Assembly (NCBI GenBank): GCA_038751255.1
Contig: JBCDGN010000027.1
Span: 1 to 41,401, forward strand
Origin: JANSYP01 sp038751255
GTDB lineage: Bacteria > Pseudomonadota > Alphaproteobacteria > Rhodobacterales > Rhodobacteraceae
Direction of reading: 5' to 3'
DNA: 41,401 nucleotides
Part shown: positions 25,609 to 34,317 of the stretch, piece by piece
How the letters are laid out: the number at the start of each line of letters is the position of its first letter
How positions within the stretch are numbered: the stretch's first letter is position 1
Made by a program: the position numbers and the translations under genes
Notes under the pieces: model-generated
What the model was told of the DNA's origin: nothing
What the model saw: only the letters and a program-made list of their open reading frames with translations
Database searches by the model: none

Positions 25609-26634
25609 TTAGCTGCAGTCGAGATAGGTGTCTTCAAAACCGTCGAAGAGCTCTGCGGTGATCGTCTGCATGGACCCGACATAATTGTCGACCGCGTCGA
25701 TGCCGGCAAACACCGTCCCGCTGTCGATGAACTTGTCAGTGAGTGCGATGGTCTTGAACGGAGCGTCCTCTTTGACCGTGCATCCGGAGCGTAGGCGATC
25801 GGCCACAAAGGACCCGATATACCCCTGACCATACGGATTTTGCAGCATGGTGCCGTGCACATACCCGTCGCGGATTGCGTTTATCACGACCTCATCATGG
25901 TCGATCCCAACCATCTTGATCCGCTTGTCACCAAGCTTGCGCAGCGCATTGGACGCAACAACTGCGGGCACCCAAGCCGTGGTGATAATGCCGTCAATCT
26001 CACCAGCATGTGCCGCGAGGTAGGCGTTGATCTTTTCCTCAGCAGGTTCTGGCGCATCAATATCGGCGATGACTTGAACGACTTCCGCACCGCCCTCTCC
26101 GGCGGCCTGTTCGACCGCATCAATGCGCAGTTGTGTGTTTGGATCGACCAGGAAACCTGTGAAATGCGCGATCTTTGCGTCTGGCCCAAGCACTTCTAGC
26201 AGTTCTTTGGTCCCCAGATATGCCGAATTGCCAGTGTCCGTTCCCATGCAGAACTTGGCATCAGAGGGGTCCTGCAAGCAGCCAGCAAGCGCCATGACCG
26301 GCGCACCCGTGCCAGCAAGCTCGTTTGCGATGGCGACAGTGCCAACCGGATCTCCAGGGAAAACCAAGAATGCGTTGTAGCCCTGGGTCACCAAGCTCTC
26401 AAGCATCTGGTTCTGCATGCTGAGTTCCCACTTTTGGGGAACGCGGTAATCCGCAGCGCCAAGCCCGAAATCCTTGGCAGCATCCACGCCAGCCTGTTCC
26501 CAGGCGGCGAAATACGGATGAGGTCCTCCCGGAACCAAAGCCACACGCGTCGAAGAATCTGCGATAGCTTGGGCGGCAAGTAGCCCAAGCATCAGCCCCG
26601 CAGTGGTTGCTGTCAGTAGCGATTTTCTCGTCAT
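25609..26634 (-). CDS. Sugar ABC transporter substrate-binding protein (RbsB-like)
   Basis: The 341-residue periplasmic protein has a signal peptide (LLTATTAGLMLGLLAAQAIA) and a type I periplasmic-binding fold: RVALVPGGPHPYFAAWEQAG, YNAFLVFPGDPVGTVAIANE, MGTDTGNSAYLGTKELL, IDGIITTAWVPAVVASNAL and KMVGIDHDEV match the sugar-contacting loops of RbsB relatives. ATG 26634 follows GGGAGGAAATCT; the open frame to 26682 lacks a comparable signal. It is the first gene of the nine-gene operon, next to a 22-bp near-palindrome that is probably its operator. Confidence 0.92.
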   Translation of the reverse strand: MTRKSLLTATTAGLMLGLLAAQAIADSSTRVALVPGGPHPYFAAWEQAGVDAAKDFGLGAADYRVPQKWELSMQNQMLESLVTQGYNAFLVFPGDPVGTVAIANELAGTGAPVMALAGCLQDPSDAKFCMGTDTGNSAYLGTKELLEVLGPDAKIAHFTGFLVDPNTQLRIDAVEQAAGEGGAEVVQVIADIDAPEPAEEKINAYLAAHAGEIDGIITTAWVPAVVASNALRKLGDKRIKMVGIDHDEVVINAIRDGYVHGTMLQNPYGQGYIGSFVADRLRSGCTVKEDAPFKTIALTDKFIDSGTVFAGIDAVDNYVGSMQTITAELFDGFEDTYLDCS

Positions 26635-26688
26635 TTTAGATTTCCTCCCGGTCGCTAATGCAAGAAGTCCACATCTTGCCAAGCTATA

Positions 26689-26710
26689 ACATGGTAGTAT
26701 ACTACGATGT
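26689..26710. promoter_or_regulatory. 22-bp near-perfect palindrome, probable GntR operator
   Basis: ACATGGTAGTATACTACGATGT is symmetrical but for one G-G pair, with a perfect 12-bp centre (GTAGTATACTAC, 26694-26705). It lies in the divergent gap between the binding-protein gene and the SDR gene, where one bound regulator could control both. The core AGTATACT recurs before the aldo/keto reductase gene. Confidence 0.65.
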
Positions 26711-26755
26711 CAATAGTGGCTTTGCCGTCTGGTGTCGCTCGAGGGGACATGGAAT

Positions 26756-27496
26756 ATGGAAGCAGCGCAGAAAGCCGTCTTAACCGGCGCGGCAGGAGAA
26801 ATTGGGCGTGCGCTCACACAGCAATTGATCGATCAGGGCGCGAGGGTCATTGGCGTTGATGTGAATGAAAGTGGACTAGCTGACCTCGCCAACTCCTATG
26901 GGGATGCGTTCTCGCCGATCGTTGCGGATCTAGGAGATGAGGCCAGCCTTTCTGAATGCTGTCAGCAGATCACAAAGGACCACGGCACAATCGACGTTCT
27001 CATCAACAATGCTGGCATCGTGACACATTCGAAATTCCTTGAGACTACGCTCCAAGACCTGCGCTATGCGATGACGCTCAATTTCGAGAGCGCCTACTTG
27101 ATGAGCCAAAAGCTGATACCTGGCATGATCGACGCAAAGCGGGGCCGGATCATCAACGTCTCTTCTTTCGCTGGCCGATCAGGGGGGCTTTTGGCAGGCA
27201 CAGCCTACAGCCTATCGAAATCGGCGATGATCGGTCTGACCTTTTCGCTCGCGCGAGAGTTCGGACCCAAAGGGATCTCCGTCAATGCCGTGGCGCCTGC
27301 CTTTGTGCGGTCAGAGATGATGTCATCGGCGTTTAAAAACCCACAGGATGAGGTCCAACTGGTGGCGGCAATTCCGTTGCGGAGACTATGCGATCCAGAT
27401 GAGGTCGCCAGCACAATCGCCTATCTGGCATCTGCGCCTGCTGGCTTCATCAACGGTGAAGTGGTTGATATAAATGGCGGTATTCAGTGCGATTGA
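26756..27496 (+). CDS. SDR family oxidoreductase (possible 2-keto-3-deoxy-L-fuconate dehydrogenase)
   Basis: The 246-residue protein is a classical short-chain dehydrogenase: cofactor loop TGAAGEIG (about residues 10-17), DVN after the second strand (NAD preference), NNAG at about 86-89, catalytic Ser/Tyr/Lys in NVSSFAG and YSLSK, and the C-terminal INGEVVDINGG motif. In oxidative L-fucose pathways an SDR of this size oxidises 2-keto-3-deoxy-L-fuconate, which fits the neighbours, but generic SDR sequence cannot prove it. GAGGGGAC precedes ATG 26756. It is divergent from the transporter operon and overlaps the convergent GntR gene by 13 bp. Confidence 0.87.
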   Translation: MEAAQKAVLTGAAGEIGRALTQQLIDQGARVIGVDVNESGLADLANSYGDAFSPIVADLGDEASLSECCQQITKDHGTIDVLINNAGIVTHSKFLETTLQDLRYAMTLNFESAYLMSQKLIPGMIDAKRGRIINVSSFAGRSGGLLAGTAYSLSKSAMIGLTFSLAREFGPKGISVNAVAPAFVRSEMMSSAFKNPQDEVQLVAAIPLRRLCDPDEVASTIAYLASAPAGFINGEVVDINGGIQCD

Positions 27497-28194
27497 AGTC
27501 CGTCAACATCCATCTCAAAAATTTCAGGCTCAGACTTTGCCGCGTCTTCGAGCAAGTGATTGGCACGACGAAGGTGCAGTGTCATCGCATCCAAGGCCTT
27601 CGTCGTATTGCGGTCGCAAATTGCTTCGGCGATATCTTTGTGCTGCGCCAGGATCGTTTTTGTCTCTCTTTGCGAATAGACCGCATAGCGAAAACGATCC
27701 ATGTATAGCTTCGCGCGCAAGACTTCTGGCCACACATCCTCAAGGCCACAGTGCTTGGCAATCGCCGCGTGGAAGGCTTCGTCAGAATCAAAAAACGTGG
27801 CCTCATCGCCGATGTCTGAGAGCACTTCCTGCAGCTTGATTTCGCGTTCGAGCGCTTTGCACAGTGAGGAGTTGTCTTCGAGTTCTGTTGCCCGTCGCAC
27901 AAGGGCCAACTCAAAAGCTTCGCGCATGAATTGTGACCGTCGAAAGGCCGAGGCACGAATGGGGGCCACCGAAGATCCCCGCTGTGGAACAATATCTAGA
28001 AATCCCAACGCTTCCAGCTTTTGAAAAGCCTCACGGACGGGTGTCCGGCTGACGCCAAGGTCTTTCGCAAGCTGTGCCTCAGACAAATGCGATCGCGGTT
28101 TCAGTTCAAGCTTCAAAATCATCCCAAGGATAATTTCGAAGACCTGATCCGACATCGACTGCCCGGATAGACGTTTGCGAATACTCTTGTTCAT
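27484..28194 (-). CDS. GntR-family regulator, FadR subgroup (FCD domain)
   Basis: The 236-residue protein has a winged HTH (residues 12-80; LSEAQLAKDLGVSRTPVREA is the recognition region) and an all-helical FCD ligand-binding domain (90-225). Potential metal/ligand residues of FCD proteins appear in DSDEAFHAAIAKHCG, QHKDIAEAI and MTLHLRRA. FadR-type regulators of sugar-acid operons repress in the absence of an acid such as an aldonate. It lies between the SDR gene (13-bp convergent overlap) and the divergent aldo/keto reductase gene, so it is the natural regulator of this locus and of the AGTATACT sites on both sides. Confidence 0.92.
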   Translation of the reverse strand: MNKSIRKRLSGQSMSDQVFEIILGMILKLELKPRSHLSEAQLAKDLGVSRTPVREAFQKLEALGFLDIVPQRGSSVAPIRASAFRRSQFMREAFELALVRRATELEDNSSLCKALEREIKLQEVLSDIGDEATFFDSDEAFHAAIAKHCGLEDVWPEVLRAKLYMDRFRYAVYSQRETKTILAQHKDIAEAICDRNTTKALDAMTLHLRRANHLLEDAAKSEPEIFEMDVDGLQSH

Positions 28195-28260
28195 TCAGGT
28201 TCTCTTCGGTTTTGGGGACTGAGTATCCCTGAAATGGTAGCATTCCGCAATCCCTTAGAG

Positions 28261-28278
28261 ACATCAGTATACTAATAT
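28261..28278. promoter_or_regulatory. Second AGTATACT-centred site, probable GntR operator
   Basis: The site around AGTATACT (28266-28273) shows imperfect flanking symmetry and shares its core with 26689-26710. It lies between the divergent GntR and aldo/keto reductase genes. It covers the first in-frame ATG (28277), which supports translation starting at 28319 instead. Confidence 0.5.
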
Positions 28279-28318
28279 GCCAATATTCAACAGCTTGTTT
28301 GGTAGGCGAGAGACGACA

Positions 28319-29287
28319 ATGATTGAACTTCCTCCGCTGGGATTGGGTTGCGCCCCCATAGGTGGCTTGCTCGCTGAGGTTTCAGCACAAGAGGCCCAAG
28401 GCGTGTTTGGCGCCGCGCATGAGGGCGGCATTACCTATTTTGACACAGCGCCCTTTTATGGGTTTGGTCTATCAGAACGGCGCACAGGCGATGCCATCCG
28501 CATAAGGCCCGACACGATCCTGTCATCCAAAGTGGGTCGCTTGCTCAACAAGGGCGCCTGGGACACTCCGGGCGACCACGGCTGGCCGGCCGCGCTGCCG
28601 TTTCGCCACAGCTATGACTACAGCTATGACGGCGTGATGCGATCATATGAGGACAGCCTGCAGCGGCTGGGTTTGGATCGCATTGATATCCTATTTCTGC
28701 ACGATATCGGATCTTTCACACATCCCGACCCAGACGACGAAGCGAAACACTTCAAAGACGCCATGACCGGGGGCTATCGTGCGCTCGAAGAGCTGCGCGG
28801 CTCTGGCGATGTCTCTGGGATCGGCATCGGCGTGAATGAGATTGATGTCTCTATGCGCGCACTTGACCAAGGCGATTGGGATATCTTCCTTTTGGCGGGA
28901 AGATATACCCTGCTAGAGCAAGAGCCGCTGAACCAACTCTTCCCGGCCTGTGAGAAAGCAGGGACGTCCATCGTGATTGGAGGTCCCTATAACAGTGGCA
29001 TCTTGGTCGGCGGCGACACTTGGAATTATGCACCCGCCCCAGACGCCATCCGTGAAAAGGTCTCTCGCATAAGGGCAATCTGTGATCGGCACGGTGTTCC
29101 TATGCCTGCCGCCGCCATACAGTTTTGCCAGGCTCATCCGGTCGTGAAATCTGTTGTCATCGGAGCGCGACGGGGCAAAGAGGTCGAAGACATGATGTCT
29201 TGGTCTGAGACATCTATCCCGCCAGAGTTCTGGGCCGAACTTAAAACAACCGGTTTGCTTGATCAGGCCGCGCCGACACCAAGCTAG
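28319..29287 (+). CDS. Aldo/keto reductase, L-fucose dehydrogenase-like (D-threo-aldose 1-dehydrogenase)
   Basis: The 322-residue TIM-barrel oxidoreductase has the tetrad Asp42, Tyr47, Lys71 and His128 (YFDTAPFYGFGLSE; LSSKVGRL; FLHDIG). The stretch YSYDGVMRSYEDSLQRLGLDRIDI is typical of the branch with L-fucose/D-threo-aldose 1-dehydrogenase and pyridoxal 4-dehydrogenase. VIGARRGKEVEDM near the C-terminus binds the cofactor. It would oxidise the sugar at C1 to the lactone that the fuconolactonase-like enzyme opens. ATG 28319 follows GGCGAGAG and starts the fold at the right place; ATG 28277 lies inside a likely operator. Confidence 0.85.
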   Translation: MIELPPLGLGCAPIGGLLAEVSAQEAQGVFGAAHEGGITYFDTAPFYGFGLSERRTGDAIRIRPDTILSSKVGRLLNKGAWDTPGDHGWPAALPFRHSYDYSYDGVMRSYEDSLQRLGLDRIDILFLHDIGSFTHPDPDDEAKHFKDAMTGGYRALEELRGSGDVSGIGIGVNEIDVSMRALDQGDWDIFLLAGRYTLLEQEPLNQLFPACEKAGTSIVIGGPYNSGILVGGDTWNYAPAPDAIREKVSRIRAICDRHGVPMPAAAIQFCQAHPVVKSVVIGARRGKEVEDMMSWSETSIPPEFWAELKTTGLLDQAAPTPS

Positions 29288-29482
29288 CCCGCAAACAACA
29301 ACGTTTATAGTGACATCGCACAGTGGTCTGTCCGCGAGACTGGCTGTCATCCGCGGCAATGGATCGTCATGCCAACGCCCGCGTAAGAACACTTGTTGAT
29401 CGTCCACCCCCCTCACTCTGGGGCATCGCCCTTGTCTCCTCTGGCGCGCCGCAATAACACCTTACCCATCGGAGGAGGACCC

Positions 29483-30547
29483 ATGACATCGCTTTTTCGC
29501 ATCGTTTTGGCAGCGGCGGCGGTGGTGTTTGTCTGGTATCTGTTCGCAGACCGTCTGACCCCCTTCACTTCGAATGCGCGCGTGAAGGCCATCGTTACCC
29601 CGATCACCCCGCAGGTCTCTGGTCCGATCACCGAAGTCCCCGCCGCCAACGGTGTTTTGGTCGATGCGGGAACGGTGCTTGCGCGGATTGATGGCCGGCC
29701 CTTCGAAATTGCCCGCTCGCGCGCCCAAGCCGATCTTGAGGCCGCGACCCAGGCCGTGGGGGCCAGTTCGGCGGAGGTAGAGCGTGCCCAGGCGCAGCTT
29801 GTTCGTGCCAGCGCGGATCTGGAAAACATGCAACTTCAAACGGGTCGCGTGTTTGAGCTGGAACGGAAGGGCCTGGTGCCGATTGCGCGGGCCGATGATG
29901 CGCGCACACGGCTCTCGGATGCAGAGGCGCAAGTCGAAGTCGCAGAGGCCGATCTAGAGCGCGCGCGCCAGAACCTTGGCCCAGAAGGTGCAGACAACCC
30001 ACGCGTTCGCGCTGCACTTGCTGATCTCGCTCAGGCGGAGCTCGACCTGTCCTACACCGAACTGGTCGCACCGGCATATGGCGCCGTTGTCGATCTTGCG
30101 ATAGCGGAAGGTGCTCAAGCGAAAGCCGGTCAAGCCTTGATGACCTTTGTCGACGTCCGCGATATCTGGATTGAAGCCTATCTGACCGAGAACAATTTGG
30201 GTCACATGGCGCTCGGGGATCGCGTAGATCTTGTCCTCGACATGCATCCCGGTCGCATTTTGGAAGGTGAGGTGCAAAGCATCACCGGAGCGGCCGCAAG
30301 TGGCAGCCGAACTTCGGACAATGGTTTGCCTGTGACGCCCGGCTCTTCGGGTTGGCTTCGCGATCCGCAACGCTTTCCCATCAGGACCGTACTTCCGGAA
30401 CACCTCCATGGCGATGTAACGGACGATGTGTTCTTTCTCGTGAACGGTCAGGCAGACGTGATCGTTTACACGGGCGATAACCCCCTCTTAAATGTTCTCG
30501 GTGCGGCCTATATCCGCGCGGTTTCCTGGCTCAGCTATGCCTACTGA
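29483..30547 (+). CDS. HlyD/EmrA-type membrane fusion protein
   Basis: The 354-residue protein has a single N-terminal membrane helix (residues 3-23), then TSNARVKAIVTPITPQVSGP, the first half of a lipoyl-like domain, a long alanine-rich coiled coil (about 75-190), and the returning half ELVAPAYGAVVDLAIAEG. It bridges the inner membrane and an outer-membrane channel in drug/aromatic-acid efflux. GGAGGAGG lies just before ATG 29483. The DUF2955 membrane gene overlaps it by 11 bp, making a two-component pump like EmrA/AaeA pairs. No outer-membrane channel gene is adjacent. Confidence 0.9.
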   Translation: MTSLFRIVLAAAAVVFVWYLFADRLTPFTSNARVKAIVTPITPQVSGPITEVPAANGVLVDAGTVLARIDGRPFEIARSRAQADLEAATQAVGASSAEVERAQAQLVRASADLENMQLQTGRVFELERKGLVPIARADDARTRLSDAEAQVEVAEADLERARQNLGPEGADNPRVRAALADLAQAELDLSYTELVAPAYGAVVDLAIAEGAQAKAGQALMTFVDVRDIWIEAYLTENNLGHMALGDRVDLVLDMHPGRILEGEVQSITGAAASGSRTSDNGLPVTPGSSGWLRDPQRFPIRTVLPEHLHGDVTDDVFFLVNGQADVIVYTGDNPLLNVLGAAYIRAVSWLSYAY

Positions 30548-31589
30548 GATGATGGTGGAGGCGCCATCAGACATCGCGTCTGACCAGCGGGAAGCTGATC
30601 TTTCTGCATGCAATCTGGGCCTTCGATTGGGTTTGGCGCCCGCCTCTGTCTTTGCTCTGGGCTTGATTTTTGATTGGCCGGTCTTCTACCTCGCGGCTGT
30701 TTTTGCGGCGCTCTTCGTGCAGGCACCAGCGCCCATGCCCGCCTTGGTTGGCCTTCGATTGCTGGGTCTGTCGGCAGCCATGCTCGCGGTCGCATGGCTT
30801 TTGACCGCCGCTCTTCTGCCATATCCAATTGTTTTTTTGACTGGTATCGCTCTGGGCCTTGGGGCGGCATTGCGCGCAGCCGTTCGAGGAGCGAATGTCT
30901 TGGTCGTTGTGCTCGCGATGCTCGCAGCATTGCTGGTGCCGTTCCTCGGTAAAGTATCGACAGTCCTTGCCGGTCTCATTTCGATCTGGCTGCTGATCAA
31001 CATGGGGCTTGCGATGCTCGCAGGCTGGGCCGCCTTCGCCTTGTTTCCTGCAGGCCAAACGCCTGGAACGGACACAAAACCAGACGGGCCTGGGTTTGAC
31101 CCAGAACGGCGGTTGGCGCGAATGTGTCTGGTCAGCGTTCCTTTCGCACTTGTCTTTTTTGCCATCGAGTCCGGCGCAGCACTGGTCCTGATCTTTGTCG
31201 CCATCCTCGCAACCCAGTTGGCGGCGAGCACGGCCGCTGGCCCGGTGGTCGCGAAGGGGATGATGGTCGCGAATGTGTTGGGCGGTGTCGCGGCGATACT
31301 GATCTACGAAGCCCTTGTCATTGCGCCCTTTCTACCATTGGCGATCTTGCTGGTTTTTGCCGCTTGCCTCTTCTTTGCAGGTCAGGCGGCCGCAGGCGAT
31401 CCATTGGCTGGGTCGGCTCTGACCGCGGTGCTGATCCTCGTTGGCGGGTCGCTTGGTCCGATCTCGGATGGCGCAGAGGTCAAGTTGTTGGCGCGGCTAT
31501 GGCAGGTCGGTCTTGCGCTTGCCTATATCCTGACGGCATTTGTCCTGGTTGATCGATGGCTGCCCGAGAAAAAGCACAGTCTTGACTAG
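30537..31589 (+). CDS. DUF2955 (FUSC-like) membrane protein of an efflux pair
   Basis: The 350-residue protein has two sets of about five hydrophobic helices separated by a polar loop (QTPGTDTKPDGPGFDPERR, about residue 185), the layout of the fusaric acid resistance/aromatic acid exporter family to which DUF2955 is related. It overlaps the HlyD-type gene by 11 bp, so translation is probably coupled. ATGs at 30549 and 30552 are alternative starts in frame. It converges with the following AraC gene, with 12 bp between stops. Substrate unknown. Confidence 0.85.
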   Translation: MPTEMMVEAPSDIASDQREADLSACNLGLRLGLAPASVFALGLIFDWPVFYLAAVFAALFVQAPAPMPALVGLRLLGLSAAMLAVAWLLTAALLPYPIVFLTGIALGLGAALRAAVRGANVLVVVLAMLAALLVPFLGKVSTVLAGLISIWLLINMGLAMLAGWAAFALFPAGQTPGTDTKPDGPGFDPERRLARMCLVSVPFALVFFAIESGAALVLIFVAILATQLAASTAAGPVVAKGMMVANVLGGVAAILIYEALVIAPFLPLAILLVFAACLFFAGQAAAGDPLAGSALTAVLILVGGSLGPISDGAEVKLLARLWQVGLALAYILTAFVLVDRWLPEKKHSLD

Positions 31590-31601
31590 GGCGAGAATTC
31601 A

Positions 31602-32618
31602 CTAGGCGAGATCGGGCTGTTTGATGTCCTCTTTACATCGCCGCCGAAACACCGAAGGTGCTTCGCCGCTCATGCGCTTGAACCATCGGGCAAAGTTGCT
31701 TGGATCAGTGTAGCCCAGTTGTGCTGCGATCTCTTCAATAGTTGTGGCATTGGATGCGAGCGCGTTCACCGCGAAACTGCGTTTGGCCTCATCGATCTCT
31801 TTCGTGATGGTTGTCCCTTGCGCCCTGAGCGTCCGAGCCAGTTTGGAACGGCTCATAGACACAAGCGTCGTGGCGCTTTCCGCCGTCACTCCTCCTTGCG
31901 AAATCGACTGCGCCAACAGCATTCGGAACCCGGTCAGAAAATCAGGGTTGAGACGATCGGGCAGGGCGCGGAGCGGGACGTCCATTTTGGCGTGTTTTCC
32001 CACGGAGTAGGCCAGCCACTCCGATGGAAACTGAATACGAAAGCCCATATTGTCCCCGCGCAGTGCCTGAAACTCCTTCATATGCTGAGGCAGGGCCGTG
32101 GGATCACAGACCACAAGCGAGACCTCACTTGGCTCTAAACGATCTCCTAAGGCGCGGCGCAAAATTGACAGAGACAAACCAATCATAAAGCCATCATTTT
32201 GAGCGGGTGGGATCGTCGGACGAAAAAGCCTGGATTCACCGAAGATCGCGTGTGCTCCGCGAACATTCAGATAGGCGACGACCGAGGAGGCCACCGAATT
32301 TGCCCCGGTGACGTAAATCGACAGGAACTCTGCCAGCGAGCAGGCCTCTTCCAACGCCCGGGCAATCATGGGCCACCCATCCGGATCAAAACCCTCACCG
32401 ATGCTGGCGCAGAAGCCCTGATCTCCGACTGTGTCTGCGGCAAGCTCAAGGAATTGGTGGATCACCATAACATGGACGGTTGTGTCGTCTCGTCGGATGG
32501 CCTCTTCTGTCAGACCCGCGGCATCCAGAACTTGCTGAGGGTCAATGCCGCGATCCCGCAAACCCGATAGAATGGGCCGCAAAAGACTGAGATGGACAAG
32601 CGGCAGTGACTTGCTCAT
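31602..32618 (-). CDS. AraC-family transcriptional regulator (arabinose-binding-like N-terminal domain)
   Basis: The 338-residue protein has an N-terminal effector/dimer domain (about residues 15-205; IDPQQVLDAAGL and VIHQFLELAADTVGD are typical) and a C-terminal double HTH with IEEIAAQLGYTDPSNFARWF and APSVFRRR. It is of the same subfamily as the regulator at 3308. ATG 32618 follows GGAGTATCTCC; the frame reaches to 32642. It is divergent from the exported amidohydrolase gene across 201 bp, so it is the likely switch of the downstream envelope cassette. It could also act on the convergent efflux pair. Confidence 0.9.
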   Translation of the reverse strand: MSKSLPLVHLSLLRPILSGLRDRGIDPQQVLDAAGLTEEAIRRDDTTVHVMVIHQFLELAADTVGDQGFCASIGEGFDPDGWPMIARALEEACSLAEFLSIYVTGANSVASSVVAYLNVRGAHAIFGESRLFRPTIPPAQNDGFMIGLSLSILRRALGDRLEPSEVSLVVCDPTALPQHMKEFQALRGDNMGFRIQFPSEWLAYSVGKHAKMDVPLRALPDRLNPDFLTGFRMLLAQSISQGGVTAESATTLVSMSRSKLARTLRAQGTTITKEIDEAKRSFAVNALASNATTIEEIAAQLGYTDPSNFARWFKRMSGEAPSVFRRRCKEDIKQPDLA

Positions 32619-32819
32619 GGAGATACTCCGCAACTGCCGCAATTGAGAACACTATTGGCTGCGTTGGTGCAACGCTACGGCGTGGCTGCTTTCACCAATC
32701 TGTCACATCGAGTCAAGAATCTGTTCTAAAAGCGCCTAAATGACAGGCAAACGCGGTTAATATCTGTTCCTTTGTCCCCAAAAGAATGACAAGAACGCGT
32801 TCTGGTCGGAGGGGAGCCA

Positions 32820-34214
32820 ATGCATTTCAAATCAGTCAGCGGCAAATTTTGTGCCGTGATCGCGAGTATATTTGTGGCGCATGCGGGGTTTGCACAAGAC
32901 GCGCCACTGCCACAAACGCTGTTCACCAATGTCCATGTATTTGATGGTGTAAACGAGGCGCGGATCGAAAACGCGCAGGTCTTGGTCGAAGGCAACCTGA
33001 TCAAAACTGTCTCAACCGAGACCATCGAAGCGCCCAACGCGACGGTCATCGACGGCGGCGGTCGGACATTGTCGCCGGGCTTTATGGAAATGCATGCTCA
33101 TTTGGCGTTGATGGGACCGTCTATTGGGGCCATGGAGACCAACTCGACCTGGGAAGATTTCGGCATCCATTCAACGCAGATGGCTGAGATGTACCTAATG
33201 CAGGGCTTTACCACGGTGCGCGATGCAGGTGGGGCCAATGCCGGTCTGCGCCGCGCGATCGAGAGTGGTCAAATCCCAGGTCCGCGCTTCTACCCTTCGG
33301 CGGCATTTCTTGGAACACGCGGGGGACATGCAGACTTTTCGACGTTCACCTCGCCTCCGGGTACGGAGTCCAACTTCAATCGCCTCAACATGGCCCAAGA
33401 TATCTACGGTCCAGAGGACGTCTATAAATACGGGCGCAACAGTTTTCGGATGGGTGCAACCCAACTGAAGTTCATGATTTCAGGGGGCGTGGTGTCGGCT
33501 TTTGATCCCTGGCAATTGCTCGCAGGGGCGCCGGAAGAGATTGAGGCCGCGGTTCAGGTTGCGAACGAATACGAAAGCTATGTGATGGCCCACGCCTATC
33601 GCAAAGAGGCGATCATGAATGCGATCAACGCGGGCGTAAAATCCATCGAGCATGGTTTCTCGTTCGACTGCGATATCGCCAAGATCATGAACGAAAAGGG
33701 TCTCTATATCACAACGAACCTAACCGCTTTCGATCCAGGTCTTCTGGATATTCCGGCGGTGAAGAACCAACCATCCAGTCTGGCGAAGGCAAAATCAGCC
33801 TCGGCGACTTTCGCAAATTACATCCCGAACATGAAAGAGTGTCCGGTGAAGCGCGGGTTTCAGACCGATTGTGTCGGCAGCGTCGAGGCGTGCAACATTC
33901 AAATCGCCTATGAAAAACATCTCAACAACGAGTTTTTCGGTCCCTATCAGTCGATGGTGACACTCACCTCAATTGGTGGCGAGATTGTTCAGATGTCCGG
34001 TCCCTTCATGAACCCTTTCACCGAGGGAAAGCTTGGTGTGATCGAGGAAGGCGCCTATGCTGACATTCTGCTGATCGACGGCAACCCGCTGGAGGATTTC
34101 TCGGTTGTCGGCACGGGGGATCAGTGGTTCGGCGCACCGCCGCGGCCCGATAGCCCAGAGACCATCCGGCTGATCATGAAAGACGGCGTGATCTATAAGA
34201 ATACGCTTGAGTGA
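32820..34214 (+). CDS. Exported metal-dependent amidohydrolase (imidazolonepropionase/prolidase-like branch)
   Basis: The 464-residue protein starts with a signal peptide (FCAVIASIFVAHAGFAQD) and so works in the periplasm or outside. Its amidohydrolase site is complete: H92 and H94 (MEMHAHL), carbamylated-lysine candidate K217 (QLKFMISGGV), H258 (MAHAY), H278 (SIEHGF) and D350 (FQTDCVG), two metals being expected. The composite beta-sandwich closes with KLGVIEEGAYADILLIDGNP and MKDGVIYKN. Relatives hydrolyse Xaa-Pro or N-acylated amino acids and similar amides. Two disulfide-prone cysteines near D350 fit an exported enzyme. It is the first gene of the plus-strand cassette, facing the AraC gene. 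Confidence 0.9.
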   Translation: MHFKSVSGKFCAVIASIFVAHAGFAQDAPLPQTLFTNVHVFDGVNEARIENAQVLVEGNLIKTVSTETIEAPNATVIDGGGRTLSPGFMEMHAHLALMGPSIGAMETNSTWEDFGIHSTQMAEMYLMQGFTTVRDAGGANAGLRRAIESGQIPGPRFYPSAAFLGTRGGHADFSTFTSPPGTESNFNRLNMAQDIYGPEDVYKYGRNSFRMGATQLKFMISGGVVSAFDPWQLLAGAPEEIEAAVQVANEYESYVMAHAYRKEAIMNAINAGVKSIEHGFSFDCDIAKIMNEKGLYITTNLTAFDPGLLDIPAVKNQPSSLAKAKSASATFANYIPNMKECPVKRGFQTDCVGSVEACNIQIAYEKHLNNEFFGPYQSMVTLTSIGGEIVQMSGPFMNPFTEGKLGVIEEGAYADILLIDGNPLEDFSVVGTGDQWFGAPPRPDSPETIRLIMKDGVIYKNTLE

Positions 34215-34223
34215 GCAAACAAC

Positions 34224-34247
34224 AGGCGCTCCTTCGGTAGAGCGCCT
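34224..34247 (+). terminator. Strong stem-loop with UUCG-type loop after the amidohydrolase gene
   Basis: AGGCGCTC (34224-34231) and GAGCGCCT (34240-34247) are perfect arms, and the loop CTTCGGTA contains the stable cUUCGg tetraloop. It begins 10 bases after the stop. No T-run follows, so it may stabilise the mRNA end or cause partial termination before the next gene. Confidence 0.6.
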
Positions 34248-34317
34248 ATGGTATCGCGCCCATCGCAACGATCGGCGCGGTTTATGTCGCAAAGACATCA
34301 AAGAAGGGGGAAAACCA

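Noticed and set aside
28277..28318. Earlier start of the aldo/keto reductase
   Set aside because: The ATG lies in the probable operator, has no ribosome-binding site, and the fold begins after ATG 28319.
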